A stretch of 64,000 nucleotides of DNA, from the NCBI GenBank assembly GCA_026874595.1, contig CM049311.1, positions 20,644,176 through 20,708,175 of the forward strand. The letters run 5' to 3'. Shown here piece after piece: positions 13,801-23,568 of the stretch. The notes below the pieces were generated by a model. That model did no database searches. It saw only the letters and a list, made by a program, of their open reading frames with translations, and was not told where the DNA came from. Every line of letters begins with the position of its first letter. The first letter of the stretch is position 1. Source of the DNA: Sipunculus nudus (taxonomy: Eukaryota; Annelida; Sipuncula; Golfingiida; Sipunculidae). A program made the position numbers and the translations under genes.

Positions 13801-13968
13801 GGTCCCACCCCCTCCCACTCCAATAGCACATGCATATCATTTGGGCATGTCCACATATAAATTAAAATGCTTTATAACTGTAGAATATGAGCAGAAAATA
13901 CTTGTCTTACATAATAATTGTGAATTCATATTTACCTGTTTTTGAACTTCTGGGTCGCTGAGCGCCAT
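1835..13968 (-). CDS. ATP6V1E1: V-type proton ATPase subunit E (complete, 9 coding exons)
   Basis: Subunit E of the cytosolic V1 sector. With subunit G it forms the peripheral stator stalks that hold the catalytic A3B3 head still while the rotor turns, for acidification of lysosomes, endosomes and secretory vesicles. Coding exons in transcript order: 13936-13968, 10418-10483, 9574-9683, 8506-8572, 8023-8112, 4663-4731, 4080-4174, 2406-2493, 1835-1897. All introns are GT-AG and phases join, giving 226 aa, the usual family length. The protein starts [18 protein letters not shown], has the long charged N-terminal helix (about residues 5-100) that pairs with subunit G, then the globular C-terminal part with [11 protein letters not shown], and ends [20 protein letters not shown]. 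Every section aligns with animal ATP6V1E. Introns are repeat-rich; the 3.3 kb intron between exons 5 and 6 and the 3.5 kb first intron hold tandem and dispersed repeats. It is head-to-head with the BCL2L13-like gene. Confidence 0.97.
3265..3282. repeat. Poly-C homopolymer (18 C)
   Basis: Uninterrupted C run inside an intron of the V-ATPase E gene; one of several long C/G homopolymers in the window. Confidence 0.95.
3371..3481. repeat. 38-bp tandem repeat, 3 units
   Basis: Units begin at 3371, 3409 and 3447, each with the core AAAATCCCAGTCCCGCCAAT followed by TGAAAATTTTACCAT. They differ by one or a few substitutions; the last is truncated at ..TTTTAC. The array is intronic in the V-ATPase E gene. 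Confidence 0.95.
3889..4049 (+). repeat. Dispersed repeat, copy 1 (partner at about 62948-63133)
   Basis: About 160 bp matching 62948-63133 in the same orientation. Shared blocks include TGTGTTTACAAACATGTTGT, AGATCATTAATATATACACA and a final GGNACCTTTAA. The second copy carries a ~20 bp insertion. The two lie about 59 kb apart, so this is an interspersed family rather than a local duplication. Class unknown; no terminal inverted repeat or tRNA boxes were seen. Confidence 0.85.
4163..4248 (-). repeat. 29-bp minisatellite that triplicates the 3' splice site of V-ATPase E exon 7
   Basis: Three head-to-tail units start at 4163, 4192 and 4221. On the minus strand each contains a pyrimidine-containing tract, ATACTCTTCAG and the exon-7 start GATATCCTTGAC. 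The exon-proximal acceptor (AG complement ending at 4175) keeps the reading frame. The two upstream copies add 29 or 58 nt, neither divisible by 3, and both shifted frames reach a stop within exon 7. Confidence 0.95.
5090..6305. repeat. ~142-bp tandem array with TGACCTTTGACC-type motifs, about 7 units
   Basis: The landmark GTGACCTTGACCTTTGACC recurs, with variants, near 5240, 5378, 5520, 5665, 5801, 5947 and 6092, a spacing of 136-146 bp. Between the landmarks each unit holds TGGCAGGT-like and GATGAAAAGTTTGGCTTAAA-like segments. The array begins near GACCCATGGGTC (5088) and ends near GGACAGACAAACAGAC (about 6240), ends also seen around related repeats elsewhere in the window. It is intronic in the V-ATPase E gene. 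Several short ORFs that cross it are by-products. Confidence 0.92.
6395..6730 (+). repeat. Dispersed repeat, copy 1 (partner at 32340-32660)
   Basis: It shares with 32340-32660, same orientation, an AGATGGCACCACCA / AGGTGGCGCTACCA block, AAGAATCATG, GAATATAGGTCGCAGTGACC-like sequence, CCTAATTTCAGGTTTCCAAG and a CTAGGTCCAGCGGTTAC-like end before a GGACGG-rich stretch. Intronic. Confidence 0.88.
6960..7210 (-). repeat. Dispersed repeat with GGTGGCGCCACC palindrome (inverted partner at 19870-20070)
   Basis: The reverse complement aligns with 19870-20070. Shared blocks are GGCCTATTTAAAATGAGGTC-like, TTAGGAGAG, CCTTGACCTTGAATA, AAATATCTCA, and the palindrome GGTGGCGCCACC (6981-6992 here). One copy is in the V-ATPase E gene and the other in the last intron of the BCL2L13-like gene. 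Confidence 0.88.
11765..12200. repeat. ~145-bp tandem repeat, 3 degenerate units
   Basis: Units start near 11770, 11915 and 12050. Each contains a TCTGACC...AAGGTCA segment, TTTGAAACTC..CCAGATTT-like sequence, AGGAACAATCAGTGT, TTTGGGAGGAAAATATG and a TTCAAAAGTTATCGC-like end. The array lies in the first intron of the V-ATPase E gene and is followed by a poly-G run at 12222-12238. Confidence 0.88.
12222..12238. repeat. Poly-G homopolymer (17 G)
   Basis: Uninterrupted G run preceded by five C; intronic. Confidence 0.95.
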
Positions 13969-14520
13969 GGTGATGGTTTAGTTGGACAATTTAAACTCCC
14001 TATTTACAACTCTGATGATCTTGGGTCCAGACGGGTAATATGGCTTCGTGTGACAGCGGGTCATGTGATGTGGTAGGGAATTCCCTCCAATGGGGGTCCC
14101 CCGAATACAATAAAATTTATGTAAACACTATATTTAAGGGTAGTATCATGCGTTCATTATAAATTTTAAAGAGATACACGGCAGGTCCTAAGAATTGTTA
14201 TAAAAGTAAAATTCAAAATATTTAACTTTCGTTCGCACGGGATTTCCAGGGAGCCTCGTTTACACTCAGGTCTTTCCTCAATGGGGAATCCCGTGAAAAC
14301 ACGGTAACAAACAAGTGCGGTGTTCAATCATCCTATTGATCGTCAGGTGAGTTAGCGACGGTGTTTTTTCTTTGATCACGTGTAATAGGATTTCCTGCAT
14401 ATATTATGTAAAAGAGTAAACTTCTACATACAGCAAAAACAGCCTGACAGTAGATAATCAGAGAGTGTCCGAATTTGAAAATCTGCCCGCGTTCCTGGAG
14501 CCGGAGCCAGGCGTCTTGGT
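13969..14520. promoter_or_regulatory. Bidirectional promoter between V-ATPase E (-) and BCL2L13-like (+)
   Basis: The V-ATPase E start codon is at 13968. The first good plus-strand donor, TCTTGGT|GTGAGTG, is at 14520/14521 and probably ends the 5' non-coding exon of the BCL2L13-like gene, which must join the acceptor at 16080-16081. The interval is less AT-rich than its surroundings and has more CpG. E-boxes are at 14377-14382 (CACGTG within GATCACGTGTAA) and 14062-14067 (CATGTG within GGTCATGTGATG). No clear TATA box was seen. Transcription start sites are not determinable here. Confidence 0.7.
14377..14382. promoter_or_regulatory. CACGTG E-box (CLEAR/M-box-like, TFEB/MITF candidate)
   Basis: The palindromic core is in the context GATCACGTGT. 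V-ATPase genes in vertebrates carry TFEB-bound CLEAR elements (consensus GTCACGTGAC); this site matches the TCACGTG core only. Placement in the shared promoter is the main support. A six-base match alone could be chance. Confidence 0.4.
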
Positions 14521-15850
14521 GTGAGTGAACTTGTGCTGTGATGTTTGACTTGTACTAACATCGTGTTTCAGGCACCATATGAGGTAGGGATGGGGTTCTT
14601 AATAACAGGGTTTACTTTAATTTATGTGTCGTGCAAAATCGCTATGATAACGGATGTTAGTTTGGTCACTTTTTGCAGGTTTCCTTGGCGGGATCTTTTG
14701 GGAACTTTACGGTAATTCCACTGACGTAATTCGTCAGGTAAACAACAATGACAGCTGATGTCAGAGCTGTCTGACTCAAGTGGTACATACCTTAACATAC
14801 ACAGCTTGCTTTGTCATTGCTATCATTTTGAAAAGGAACACACTGTGTTACAAACAGATGCTGGGCATCTTCTGTATTTTACAGCATACTTTATTGGATA
14901 AGAAGAAAGGTCTGTTAAACAGTGGCATATCATTATCAATTATTATTTAATGAATATCAAAGTTATATTTAATCATATTTTGAACAGCCACATAAAACAA
15001 CAGCATCGCATTTCTTGGAATTGTTGCATTTATAATTGAATCAAACATCATACTTGTATTAACACAGGCATTGCCATCCACTTATTTAATTCCACTCTTG
15101 GTGGTGATCCTGACAATAATTGTGGGGAACATGGGTAAAAATTTGTCACATTCAAATCAGGGCAGATGTTAAGAATCCATATATGGGTATATATATGAAT
15201 TATAATACAAAGCCCATTCATCGTTATGATTGGTTCAGCAGCATGAACCAATGAAATCACCCCTTTGCTGTAAATTATTTAATTTAAATTAAATATCAAG
15301 GTACAACTTTATGAAGCCCCTATTTAGTTATGATGAATGATCTAGCTGTTTATCCTGTACATTTAGACTACAAGAAGGTTTCATATATTTAAGCAATGCA
15401 AAGCTTCATATTGAATAGGATGACATCATCAGTCTCTTGATTTCTGATCACTGTGAGCAGGAGACATAAGTGAGTGGTACACATCTTCTTAGACCAGGAT
15501 GATATCATCATTATATCTTGAGTTTATGGTTGGTGGTCATGCATTGAACAATGAATTGCTCTGCCATGCGTGGGATGGAGCAATCAGAGCCTTTTCAGAC
15601 AGTCTTCAAATTTCTCAGTGAGAATGTTAATCCAGATCTGTGTCACAATGCTGGGGCAGATTTAGAAGGAGCACAAAGGGCATGCACTCACCTTTTTTAG
15701 AACTAAAAATATTTTAAAAAAATAGACCAAAATTAATGCTTAATACCCAAAAAGAGTCTCACCCTTTTTTCCTTCTTACTTCTGGAGGCAATAGTAATAA
15801 AGCCAGCAGCATTCCCAGAACACTAGCATACCTGAGCCAGGGTGTTGGCT

Positions 15851-15879
15851 CCCCCCCCCCCCCCCCCCCCCCCCCCCCC
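15851..15879. repeat. Poly-C homopolymer (29 C)
   Basis: The longest uninterrupted C run in the window, in the 5' intron of the BCL2L13-like gene, about 200 bp upstream of the first coding exon. Confidence 0.95.
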
Positions 15880-16096
15880 GAAGCCATTTGTAATTGAGCC
15901 ATCAGGACACTGATGAGAAATCCAATTTATATTTCATGAAAGTTGTGTCAATGTTGGCAGCTGTTGCAGGTGATAAACTAGGGCCATTTACTTGAACTCT
16001 CCACAAAAGTCTGACATAAAAACACTAGTCCTACCATGTCCAGAAATGTTTTGTGTTTACAGTTTAGGTTTCTCTTTGCAGGTGTAACACAGTAAT

Positions 16097-19000
16097 ATGC
16101 CAGTGGAAGAGATGGCATCAGGTGCTATGCAAGATGAGGATACTTCCGATGAATTTATGTATGAAACGAGGAATGTTGTGCTTAACTACCTGGGACTGAT
16201 CCCCGTTGACCATGATCTTACATCCTCATCTTCCTCATCAGGAAAATCTCGTCATTCAGGTGCGTCTGCCGGCCACAGCCATGGCTCGTCATTGTGTAGC
16301 AAAGTAATCGAAGAAGTTCCGGGATATGAACTTGAAGATGAAGGTGAACACAGCATGAGGGACCTGGACACTGATGGTCACAGTCATGACATCCACGAAC
16401 TGGATGAACCTGAGCTTGTTGAAATAGAAATTAGCGCACATCTGGATGATCATAACTATACCGATGGGTTGCACAAACGTGTTGATGGTGTCAACAGTAC
16501 TGCTAAGCTGCCTAAGCCAAGCAGCCCAGCAAGGCCTACTTCGTTATCTTTATCCCCTGGGCCTGCATTGTCATTCCAGTTTCATTATAATGCTGCGGAA
16601 AACCACAATACTCCAAGCGGAGATGGTCCAGAAATAAAGCAGGAACAGAATAGTCTGAAAACTGACTCAAAATTAACTGATGAATCTGGTATCGAAACTG
16701 AAAAGTCCCAGGCTATAGCAACATCTAGTACGTTTGATTCTGGTGTTGGGGAGGAGCCGTTATCGACAGATACAGATAAGATTGCCAATAGAATGGTCAG
16801 TATGGAGTCTATAGCATCATCACAGTTTGACCTGCAGTCCCCAATAAGTGACGGTTCATCTTTGTCGTACAGCGGGTCAGGAATGGTAGATGTTCGTAGT
16901 CTGGACTGGGATACTGTGTCTCAGTATTCACAAGGGTCAAGCGGTTTAAGGAACTCAACAGAACAGCCAATTCTGGAGATTGCTGCACCGTTAAAGGAAG
17001 AGCTTGACAAGGAGTTCACAAAAACAGAACAAAAGTATAGAAGAGGTACTGGTTTATGATTCTCATATGTTCCCATATAATTAGGTCTGTGACAATACAT
17101 TGCCTCATGATACAATACATGTTGTGTTAATTAGCTAAAAAAATGATACTTCTAGGTTTATTATAGGTGGGAATCTGGGAAGTACAGATGAGAATTAAAA
17201 ATATGTTATTGTGATGTAGATTGCCTCCAAAATTCTGTTGATTGTTCTTTGAGTATTACCCTAGCATTCCACAGATGTTCATTACAAATTTAAATTTGTT
17301 TATAACTTTTTGCATAAAATTGATAACAGACAAATCAAAATTACTAAGGGAAGTAATAATACCTTCCTATGAAATTCCTTTCAGAATTTTAATAAAGACA
17401 GATAAATGATTATGATCTTGCCATCTGTGATTTAGGGCTGAAAGATCATACAAGTGGTATTATAACTGTACTTTGTTTCTATAAATAATAGTGAAAATCT
17501 TTTATTTTTCAGTAAGCAGACAGTCCAGTAAAATATCTAGGACCAGTGAGAGAGGGGAGACGCATGCCTTGAGCCCGGAGAGCGAGGTAGCTCGTAGACT
17601 TAATCTGATCAGCGAGATGGTTATGCAGCAGTATGGCCACCGCTTTTCATTTGATCAAGCAGTAGCGCACTTGTTAGATGTTCCACAGGACCAGATGACA
17701 TACCAACTCGTGCGGGAAACACTGCAGCACTATCACCTGTTGGACGGTGATTTACAAGGCTGGCCAATGGTTAGTGTTGCCCCTCTCTATCTGACAGTGG
17801 ATCAAATTACACTTTATCCCTACAATTATTTAATTTTATTCTATGGTTATATTCATCAGTAAATATAAACATATTTGTTCACAGATATATTTTAAACGTT
17901 GATGGACCAGTTGACAATTTAATCTTGTCCTGTTATTGGTACCAGAGAATGATGAACTACTGGATGGCCATTAGTCAGATGTTTTTCTTTAATTCTGGTA
18001 GCAGAAATTCCATGGTGTCTTCAGGTTTGTAAATAATAGTTCAAATTATCAGCTTTTTTAAATTGGAGTTGTTCTGGTAAAAGCTATATAAAAGTTACAG
18101 TTTCTATACATGTCAAAAATATGCTCTGGTCATGTAAAATAAACGGATCTACCAGATTCTACCTACTTGAGTTTGGTATTACATTTTAAAGTTGAGTTGA
18201 AAGAATGTTTTTCTTCTCAACATTTAGTGAATGCTATCTACAGATAATTATATTTCTAATCACCTTGTTTTCAGTGTCAAAAGAAGCGTTTAGATCATCA
18301 CACCATGTCTTCTTGATAGGTGAATGTAATACCTATTTATTAAGCAATCTTAAGTCTGCCTTTGTAGTTTATTTATTTATTTATTTTTTTGCATCTTTTA
18401 TAGCAGTGTCTTTTTCTTCAGGTGGCCATTCTTCTAAGATTTTCACAAAAGCTGACATTCAGCTTACTTGCTCGAGGACAACGAGGAATAGGACGGCTGG
18501 TAGACCACACAACAAAACTGATCTTTGACACAACTGCTGATTATATATTACAGCAAGGAGGATGGGTGGGTAGAGCATTAAATGTCCTGAAATGAAAAAA
18601 TTTTTTAATATTTTGGTGGAGGAAACCGCCTCCCTTTCTTAATGTTTTTTTTTTAACTAAGTGTACATCTGCAGAATTCCATTCCAGTTTAGGACTGTGG
18701 CAGGGGCTTACACGTGATTTTCCTGGCATCAACCAGGTACCACTGAGGGACCTGGGTGTGTGTCATCCCAATCGCTGGGTCATAACACTGAGGAACCTTC
18801 GAAAGGCGCACTTATTTGTGAGTGAAACATGGCTGTTGGGCAAAGTCTCCCCATTAAGTCTTACAAAACGCTCACCAAGAGGGTGGCTGACTGTGGAAAA
18901 TCTTCCCACTTTGGCTGAGTCTGTAACTCACAATATCCCTGTTTAAAGACCAGAAATTACTTATTCAAAGAATAATACTCAAACCTTTCCCATGAGCATT

Positions 19001-20864
19001 TGCATTAGTGTTGGGAGTTGCTTCCTTGATTGAAATTGATCATTGACATCTTATCAGCAACTGTTGATCTATTTGTAGTCACTTTTGAGAAGTGTTAGGA
19101 ATCAATAGTTATTTCAAGATCAGTCAACAGAGAAATTGGTTGACCTCCAGAGTATGAAATTTCTGATCAAATATAGACCTGTTGACCCAATTGATATATA
19201 GGCCTAATATTGGCTAATATATCTTATAACTCTATAGCCTCCATGTGTATATTATAAACATAGGTGTGAATCTGTTAATACATTCTTATTGTTCTAAAGT
19301 TTATTTGCATAAATTTTATGAAGCATACTATCCACAATTATAAAGACTAACCTTTGTGGAAAAACTCTAATCAATTATGGCAATACAAGATCTGTCATCT
19401 GCATCAGTCAACTGATCATCGATTATAATCAGCCATCAGTCCCAGCACTGATGTGCATTGTACATATAGTTTGTCTGCTGTGTAAGGGTCCAGTTAGTCC
19501 ACATCGCTGTGCTTTGTTAATTGAAACATGATACATGCCAGAAACATTGTCTTGTACTTCACAACATAATGATTTTATAAGAAATGTATCATAATTGTAT
19601 GATAAATACAATCAGATAAATTGATTCATATGTCACTAATGTGATTGGAAGTTCTTTGATGCTTTCTTTTTTTCTTTTACAACCCTAAAAAAATTAAAAT
19701 TAATCATATTCAGATACATTGTGAAAGCCCTCCTAGTGGCCTAACACGTTATTGTAACCCCAGACAAAGTCGGAATACTATGGTAAAGGCATGGTTGCGC
19801 TGCCGCTGCGGCAGAGATTTCTTTCAGGCATGATAACTAAAAAATATTTTACAGATCTTTACCAAACTTGAAATGTGCATAGATTTGGGTGAGAGCCTGA
19901 GAGGACGAGGCCTATTTAAAATGAGGTCATGACGTTTATTAGGAGAGAGACCTTGACCTTGAATATTGCCATATATGGTGAAAATCACACCAAATCATAA
20001 ATATCTCATTCAGGGATGCATGGATTGGTCCAAAAATCAAATGACCAAAGGTGGCGCCACCTGTCTTTTTCTTGTTTTCATGCCTTTAAATACCCCATCA
20101 TTGCCACTTGACAGTACTGTGTGTATTTTGATTATAAGTCAAAAACAAATGGACAGATTGGGCTGAAATTGTGCATGTCCATTGATCATGGATACCTCCA
20201 TCTTGGATTCAAGACTGGTGGGGCCATCTGCAATTGTTTTTGTACATGGCTTCCATCCATACGTTTGCTTTAGGTGAAAATTATTCATATCTCAGGAGTG
20301 CTTCAATGTATTGGTCTGAAATTTGGCATGTACATGTTTTGGAGTGTTTTCCTGATAAAGCATACAGGTGGTGCCACCTACTTTACTGTTTTTCATAGTA
20401 TAAATTAATGCCCTTTCCAAAGGAACGATTTGCTGTATTGGCCTGAAATTGTGCACTTATCATTTTGCACCAACTAGATAATCATTGTTAATAATTGATA
20501 TTCGGCCCATCACTAGTTAATGATTAAGTATTGTATATTCTGAATAAAAATATCGTGTAATTGTTTTCAGGATTCAGTGTTCGATGTAGATTTAGCTCAC
20601 AATATGGCAGGATGTTCAGAACACAGTGAGACACAGGATGGGAAGGAGGACAAAGATCAGACTGATGCTGTGAAATGCACAGATGCGAACGAGGTCAAGC
20701 GGGTGGTCGAATTTATCCGACAGAAGAGTAATAATCTCCGAGAAGACATGGAACGAGATCGCTTCAAAAAGCAGCTGCAAAAATACACCATGTTGGGGAT
20801 AGGTGTGGCTCTGCTAGGCGTGGCAGCCGGGTTAATGTACAGGTACAGCAGAGTTACAAGATGA
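16097..20864 (+). CDS. BCL2L13: BCL2L13 (Bcl-rambo)-like, tail-anchored Bcl-2 family protein (complete, 4 coding exons)
   Basis: BCL2L13 is a mitochondrial outer-membrane Bcl-2 protein with apoptotic and mitophagy-receptor roles in mammals. Coding exons are 16097-17045, 17513-17769, 18422-18565 and 20571-20864. Phases match across GT-AG introns, giving 547 aa. The start is the first ATG after an in-frame TAA at 16085; the exon begins at acceptor 16080-16081. Landmarks: N-terminal YETRNVVLNYLGLI (residues 22-35, close to the human BCL2L13 N-terminus); an acidic Ser-rich stretch (about 36-300); LKEELDKEF; BH3-like ARRLNLISEMV (343-353); MTYQLVRETLQ; BH2-like ADYILQQGGWDSVF (441-454); charged linker; and a hydrophobic anchor 523-540 followed by YSRVTR. 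The core aligns colinearly with human BCL2L13. The disordered region sits before the helical core, whereas in the human protein it sits after BH2. A 5' non-coding exon ends at about 14520. Confidence 0.93.
16907..16918 (+). other. Candidate LC3-interacting motif W271-D-T-V274 in the BCL2L13-like protein
   Basis: The codons encode LDWDTV, which fits the extended LIR pattern (acidic residue before W, then x-x-hydrophobic) in a Ser/Asp-rich, probably disordered region. Human BCL2L13 has a known W-x-x-I LIR, but in the linker after BH2. Function here is inferred. Confidence 0.45.
19870..20070 (+). repeat. Dispersed repeat with GGTGGCGCCACC palindrome (partner of 6960-7210)
   Basis: Inverted relative to 6960-7210; shared blocks are described there. 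The palindrome is at 20051-20062. Further variants of the same palindrome (CAGGTGGTGCCACC near 20366) occur downstream in this intron, so the repeat block probably continues to about 20400. Confidence 0.85.
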
Positions 20865-20865
20865 T

Positions 20866-21060
20866 CATCATGTGGAGGGTAGCCTAGTGGAGAAGGCATC
20901 CTTCTCCCAAATTGACAGGCCCCACTTCAAATCCCACCAGTCACCCAGGCTAACTGGGGAACTTCATCCCAACATCACAGGTCCACTCGGATGCCTGTAC
21001 AACTAGATATAGCCCAAGTAAAGACTTGGGTTTCCCCTAGGGGAAAAGTATATGTTTTCT
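20866..21060 (+). mobile_element. tRNA-derived SINE in the 3' UTR of the BCL2L13-like gene
   Basis: A pol III A-box TAGCCTAGTGG (20880-20890) matches the consensus TRGYNNANNGG at every fixed position. A B-box-like CTTCAAATCCC follows about 40 bp downstream. The cloverleaf is not intact, so it is not a tRNA gene. It begins within a few bases of the BCL2L13-like stop codon, so the transcript's 3' UTR is largely this element. A G-rich run (21077-21087) follows. Confidence 0.7.
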
Positions 21061-21104
21061 AGAGGGTGAAACTTGTGGGGGGGGGGGTGTTAAAAGCCTT
21101 AAGG

Positions 21105-21110
21105 AATAAA
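21105..21110 (+). terminator. Probable poly(A) signal AATAAA of the BCL2L13-like gene
   Basis: A canonical hexamer about 240 bp after the stop, followed by a GT-rich stretch (GAGTGTGTTT, from about 21118) suitable as a downstream element. No transcript data are available. Confidence 0.55.
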
Positions 21111-21880
21111 TTATATGAGTGTGTTTAAAACTGAAAAAAAAAATCAGTGTTAAGAGTACTTTCTCTGCTTATGCGTGTTTAAGATATGACTCACTCTCTC
21201 TGTGGCTGTCTCTAGGGGTATTTTTAATGAGCCTCCAGGAAAAGGTCCATTTAATGGCCTACATTTTGGTGGGCAGGAACCCTGTTTATGTAACCTGCAA
21301 TCCAGAAGGCTTGAAATAATGTCATACCATGCATTATCATTTGTGTTTCTCATCCTCATTTTGTCAGCAGAGCCACTTATAGGCCATCATGTTCCCCTAA
21401 CAGTGTTAAAGAATTGGTGATCAGAGGCATTAAATGGCAGCTATGCATGCTCTTAATATGTAATTTGCAAATGATGTACTTGTATTAAAAAATATGTTAT
21501 TGTATGAAGTTGCAGATGGGGCTCCGTGAAACTGCCATAAGATCTGTTTTACTCCACAGTCTTGTAGAGATATGCACACCTTTATTGACTTGCAGAACTG
21601 CCCACATGCACTATGCACTACATATTTAATGATGTAGCCAGGATAACAGTTTTCTGACAAAGTGACAGAACCCACCAACTGTAAAATGTATTGTTACGTG
21701 TAAATATGTATAAATGTTCTTCTGTGCACTTAACAACATGTCTCTTGTAAATAATACCTGTGATTAAAAAGGGCTTTAATAAGCTCAATTGCACACTCAG
21801 TGATAGAATACAGCTCAGAAGAGATGCTTGTGGGGGAAATCTTGTTATTTGAAACATTACAAAGGATACAGGTAATGCAA

Positions 21881-22126
21881 GGATCAGTATGCATGTACAA
21901 TTTGTGATAACATATTTGAGTCCAGTATGTTGTTTATGCTGACCTACATATTGCTGTCGAGTTAATTGTAGGATCAGTATGCATGTACAATTTGTGATAA
22001 CATACTTGAGTCACAGTATGTTTTTATGCTGACCTACAAATTGCTGTGGTGTCTCTTGTAGGACAGTCTCTTGTAGGACAGTCTCTCTACTAGAACAGTC
22101 TCTTGTAGGACAGTTTCTCTTGTACA
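21881..22126. repeat. 90-bp tandem duplication followed by a short GTCTCTTGTAGGACA minisatellite
   Basis: GGATCAGTATGCATGTACAA begins at 21881 and again at 21971, and the two copies stay alike through CTGACCTACA..TTGCTGT. From 22051 to about 22126 the motif GTCTCTTGTAGGACA recurs four to five times with small changes. It lies downstream of the BCL2L13-like gene. Confidence 0.9.
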
Positions 22127-23264
22127 GTATGTTGCAGTTCAGTGTTGACAATTCATGAATTAAGAGGTTTGTGCTGTGTAGGTACACTAAGTGTTTATGG
22201 TGAGACAATTTTGAGATAAGACACCATAGTTACCTTGAAATTGATAAGAATGTTTACTGTAAATTTTGAAATTTTATTCCAGGAATTTTTGCCCTACTGA
22301 ATATTATAGCCTTTGATTTCTTTAATGTACCAATATGTTCAGTGAAAATGTGTCTTTGTAAAAAAGAGTGTTTTAAACTGAAATTTATATAAATGTTTTA
22401 GGTAAATTGTAATTTTAATTCCAGGATACTTTGCATCATACAGTGTGATAATGTTGGACTTGCCTTTATTGGTTTTTAACATGTATATATGTAAATACAA
22501 CAGATGTTGATACAAGCACATTGTTTCTTCCAGAAACATTAGTTGGTTTATGGAACGTAATAAGGTTAAGTGATTTGATTGATATGCTTGGTGCACACCC
22601 ATGACAGATGTAACAATGTATGGTACCTGGTGATTGTATATACTAGTAGCGGTGCCACTTATTGTAAGTACTAGACAGGATTAAAATTATATTGCAGGAA
22701 AGACTACTTTGATACTTTTTCAGGCATTTTAAACTTTTTATACTTTTCCTCTAATCATCATGTCCATGATAGTAATATTAGACTACATAAATACTGTTGT
22801 TTGTTTTTTGTTTGTGATGGTTCCAAAATGGCAACATTCAAAAAAAGGGACATATTCTGTGACTAAGACACAGGTTAATAGTCATATATACTGTAGCTTC
22901 AGTGATATCTGATGAACATTAACCATGCCAGTAGCCTTGAACTTGCAAAAGGCAAAATGTCCACATTATACAGAACAACAGATCTTAACAGATGTTACCT
23001 AAAAATCGATGATTTAAGTGTGACTTAGCTTTCATGTAAAGCTGTACCAAAAGGGTAATGTCTTCTGTATGTTGGTTTGATGCCTTTACTATGAAATGTG
23101 ATTCAAGGATTACTATTTATTTCATGTTACTCTATCTAATGTCTGTTACATTCCATTATATACCTGTTCTTACATACACGTGTGTGTGTGCACATGCCCA
23201 ACACACAAATTAAACAAGGGTTGTAATTTTCTCAGGCACAATTTTAAGGGCCGAGCCCAAATTT

Positions 23265-23292
23265 GGGGGGGTGGGGGGGGGGGGGGGGGGGG
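23265..23292. repeat. Poly-G run (interrupted by one T)
   Basis: Seven G, T, then about twenty G. A 65-aa ORF crossing it (Gly run) is an artefact. Confidence 0.95.
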
Positions 23293-23552
23293 AGTAAATG
23301 CTTTGTCAGAGCAAAGCATAACTCCTCTGGAAGGGGGAGGGTGTTGTTCCCCCTCCCACGATGTTGAATTTTTTTAAAATGCATGCTTTAAATTGGCATT
23401 TCTGTTGGTTTTTTATTTCTTATAATATAAGCTTGAACCACAGAACATAATTGCTTGCTTTTATTCATGTGGCTTAAGAGTGATAGTCACCAGTCAAATT
23501 GAAATGTCTTGCAAGTACTGCTAATTTTTTTTTGCCTACAAATGCTCAGACC

Positions 23553-23568
23553 GGGGGGGGGGGGGGGG
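23553..23568. repeat. Poly-G homopolymer (16 G)
   Basis: G run preceded by GCTCAGACC; the similar lead-in GCCTCAGACCGG is seen near 63500 without the long run. Confidence 0.95.
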
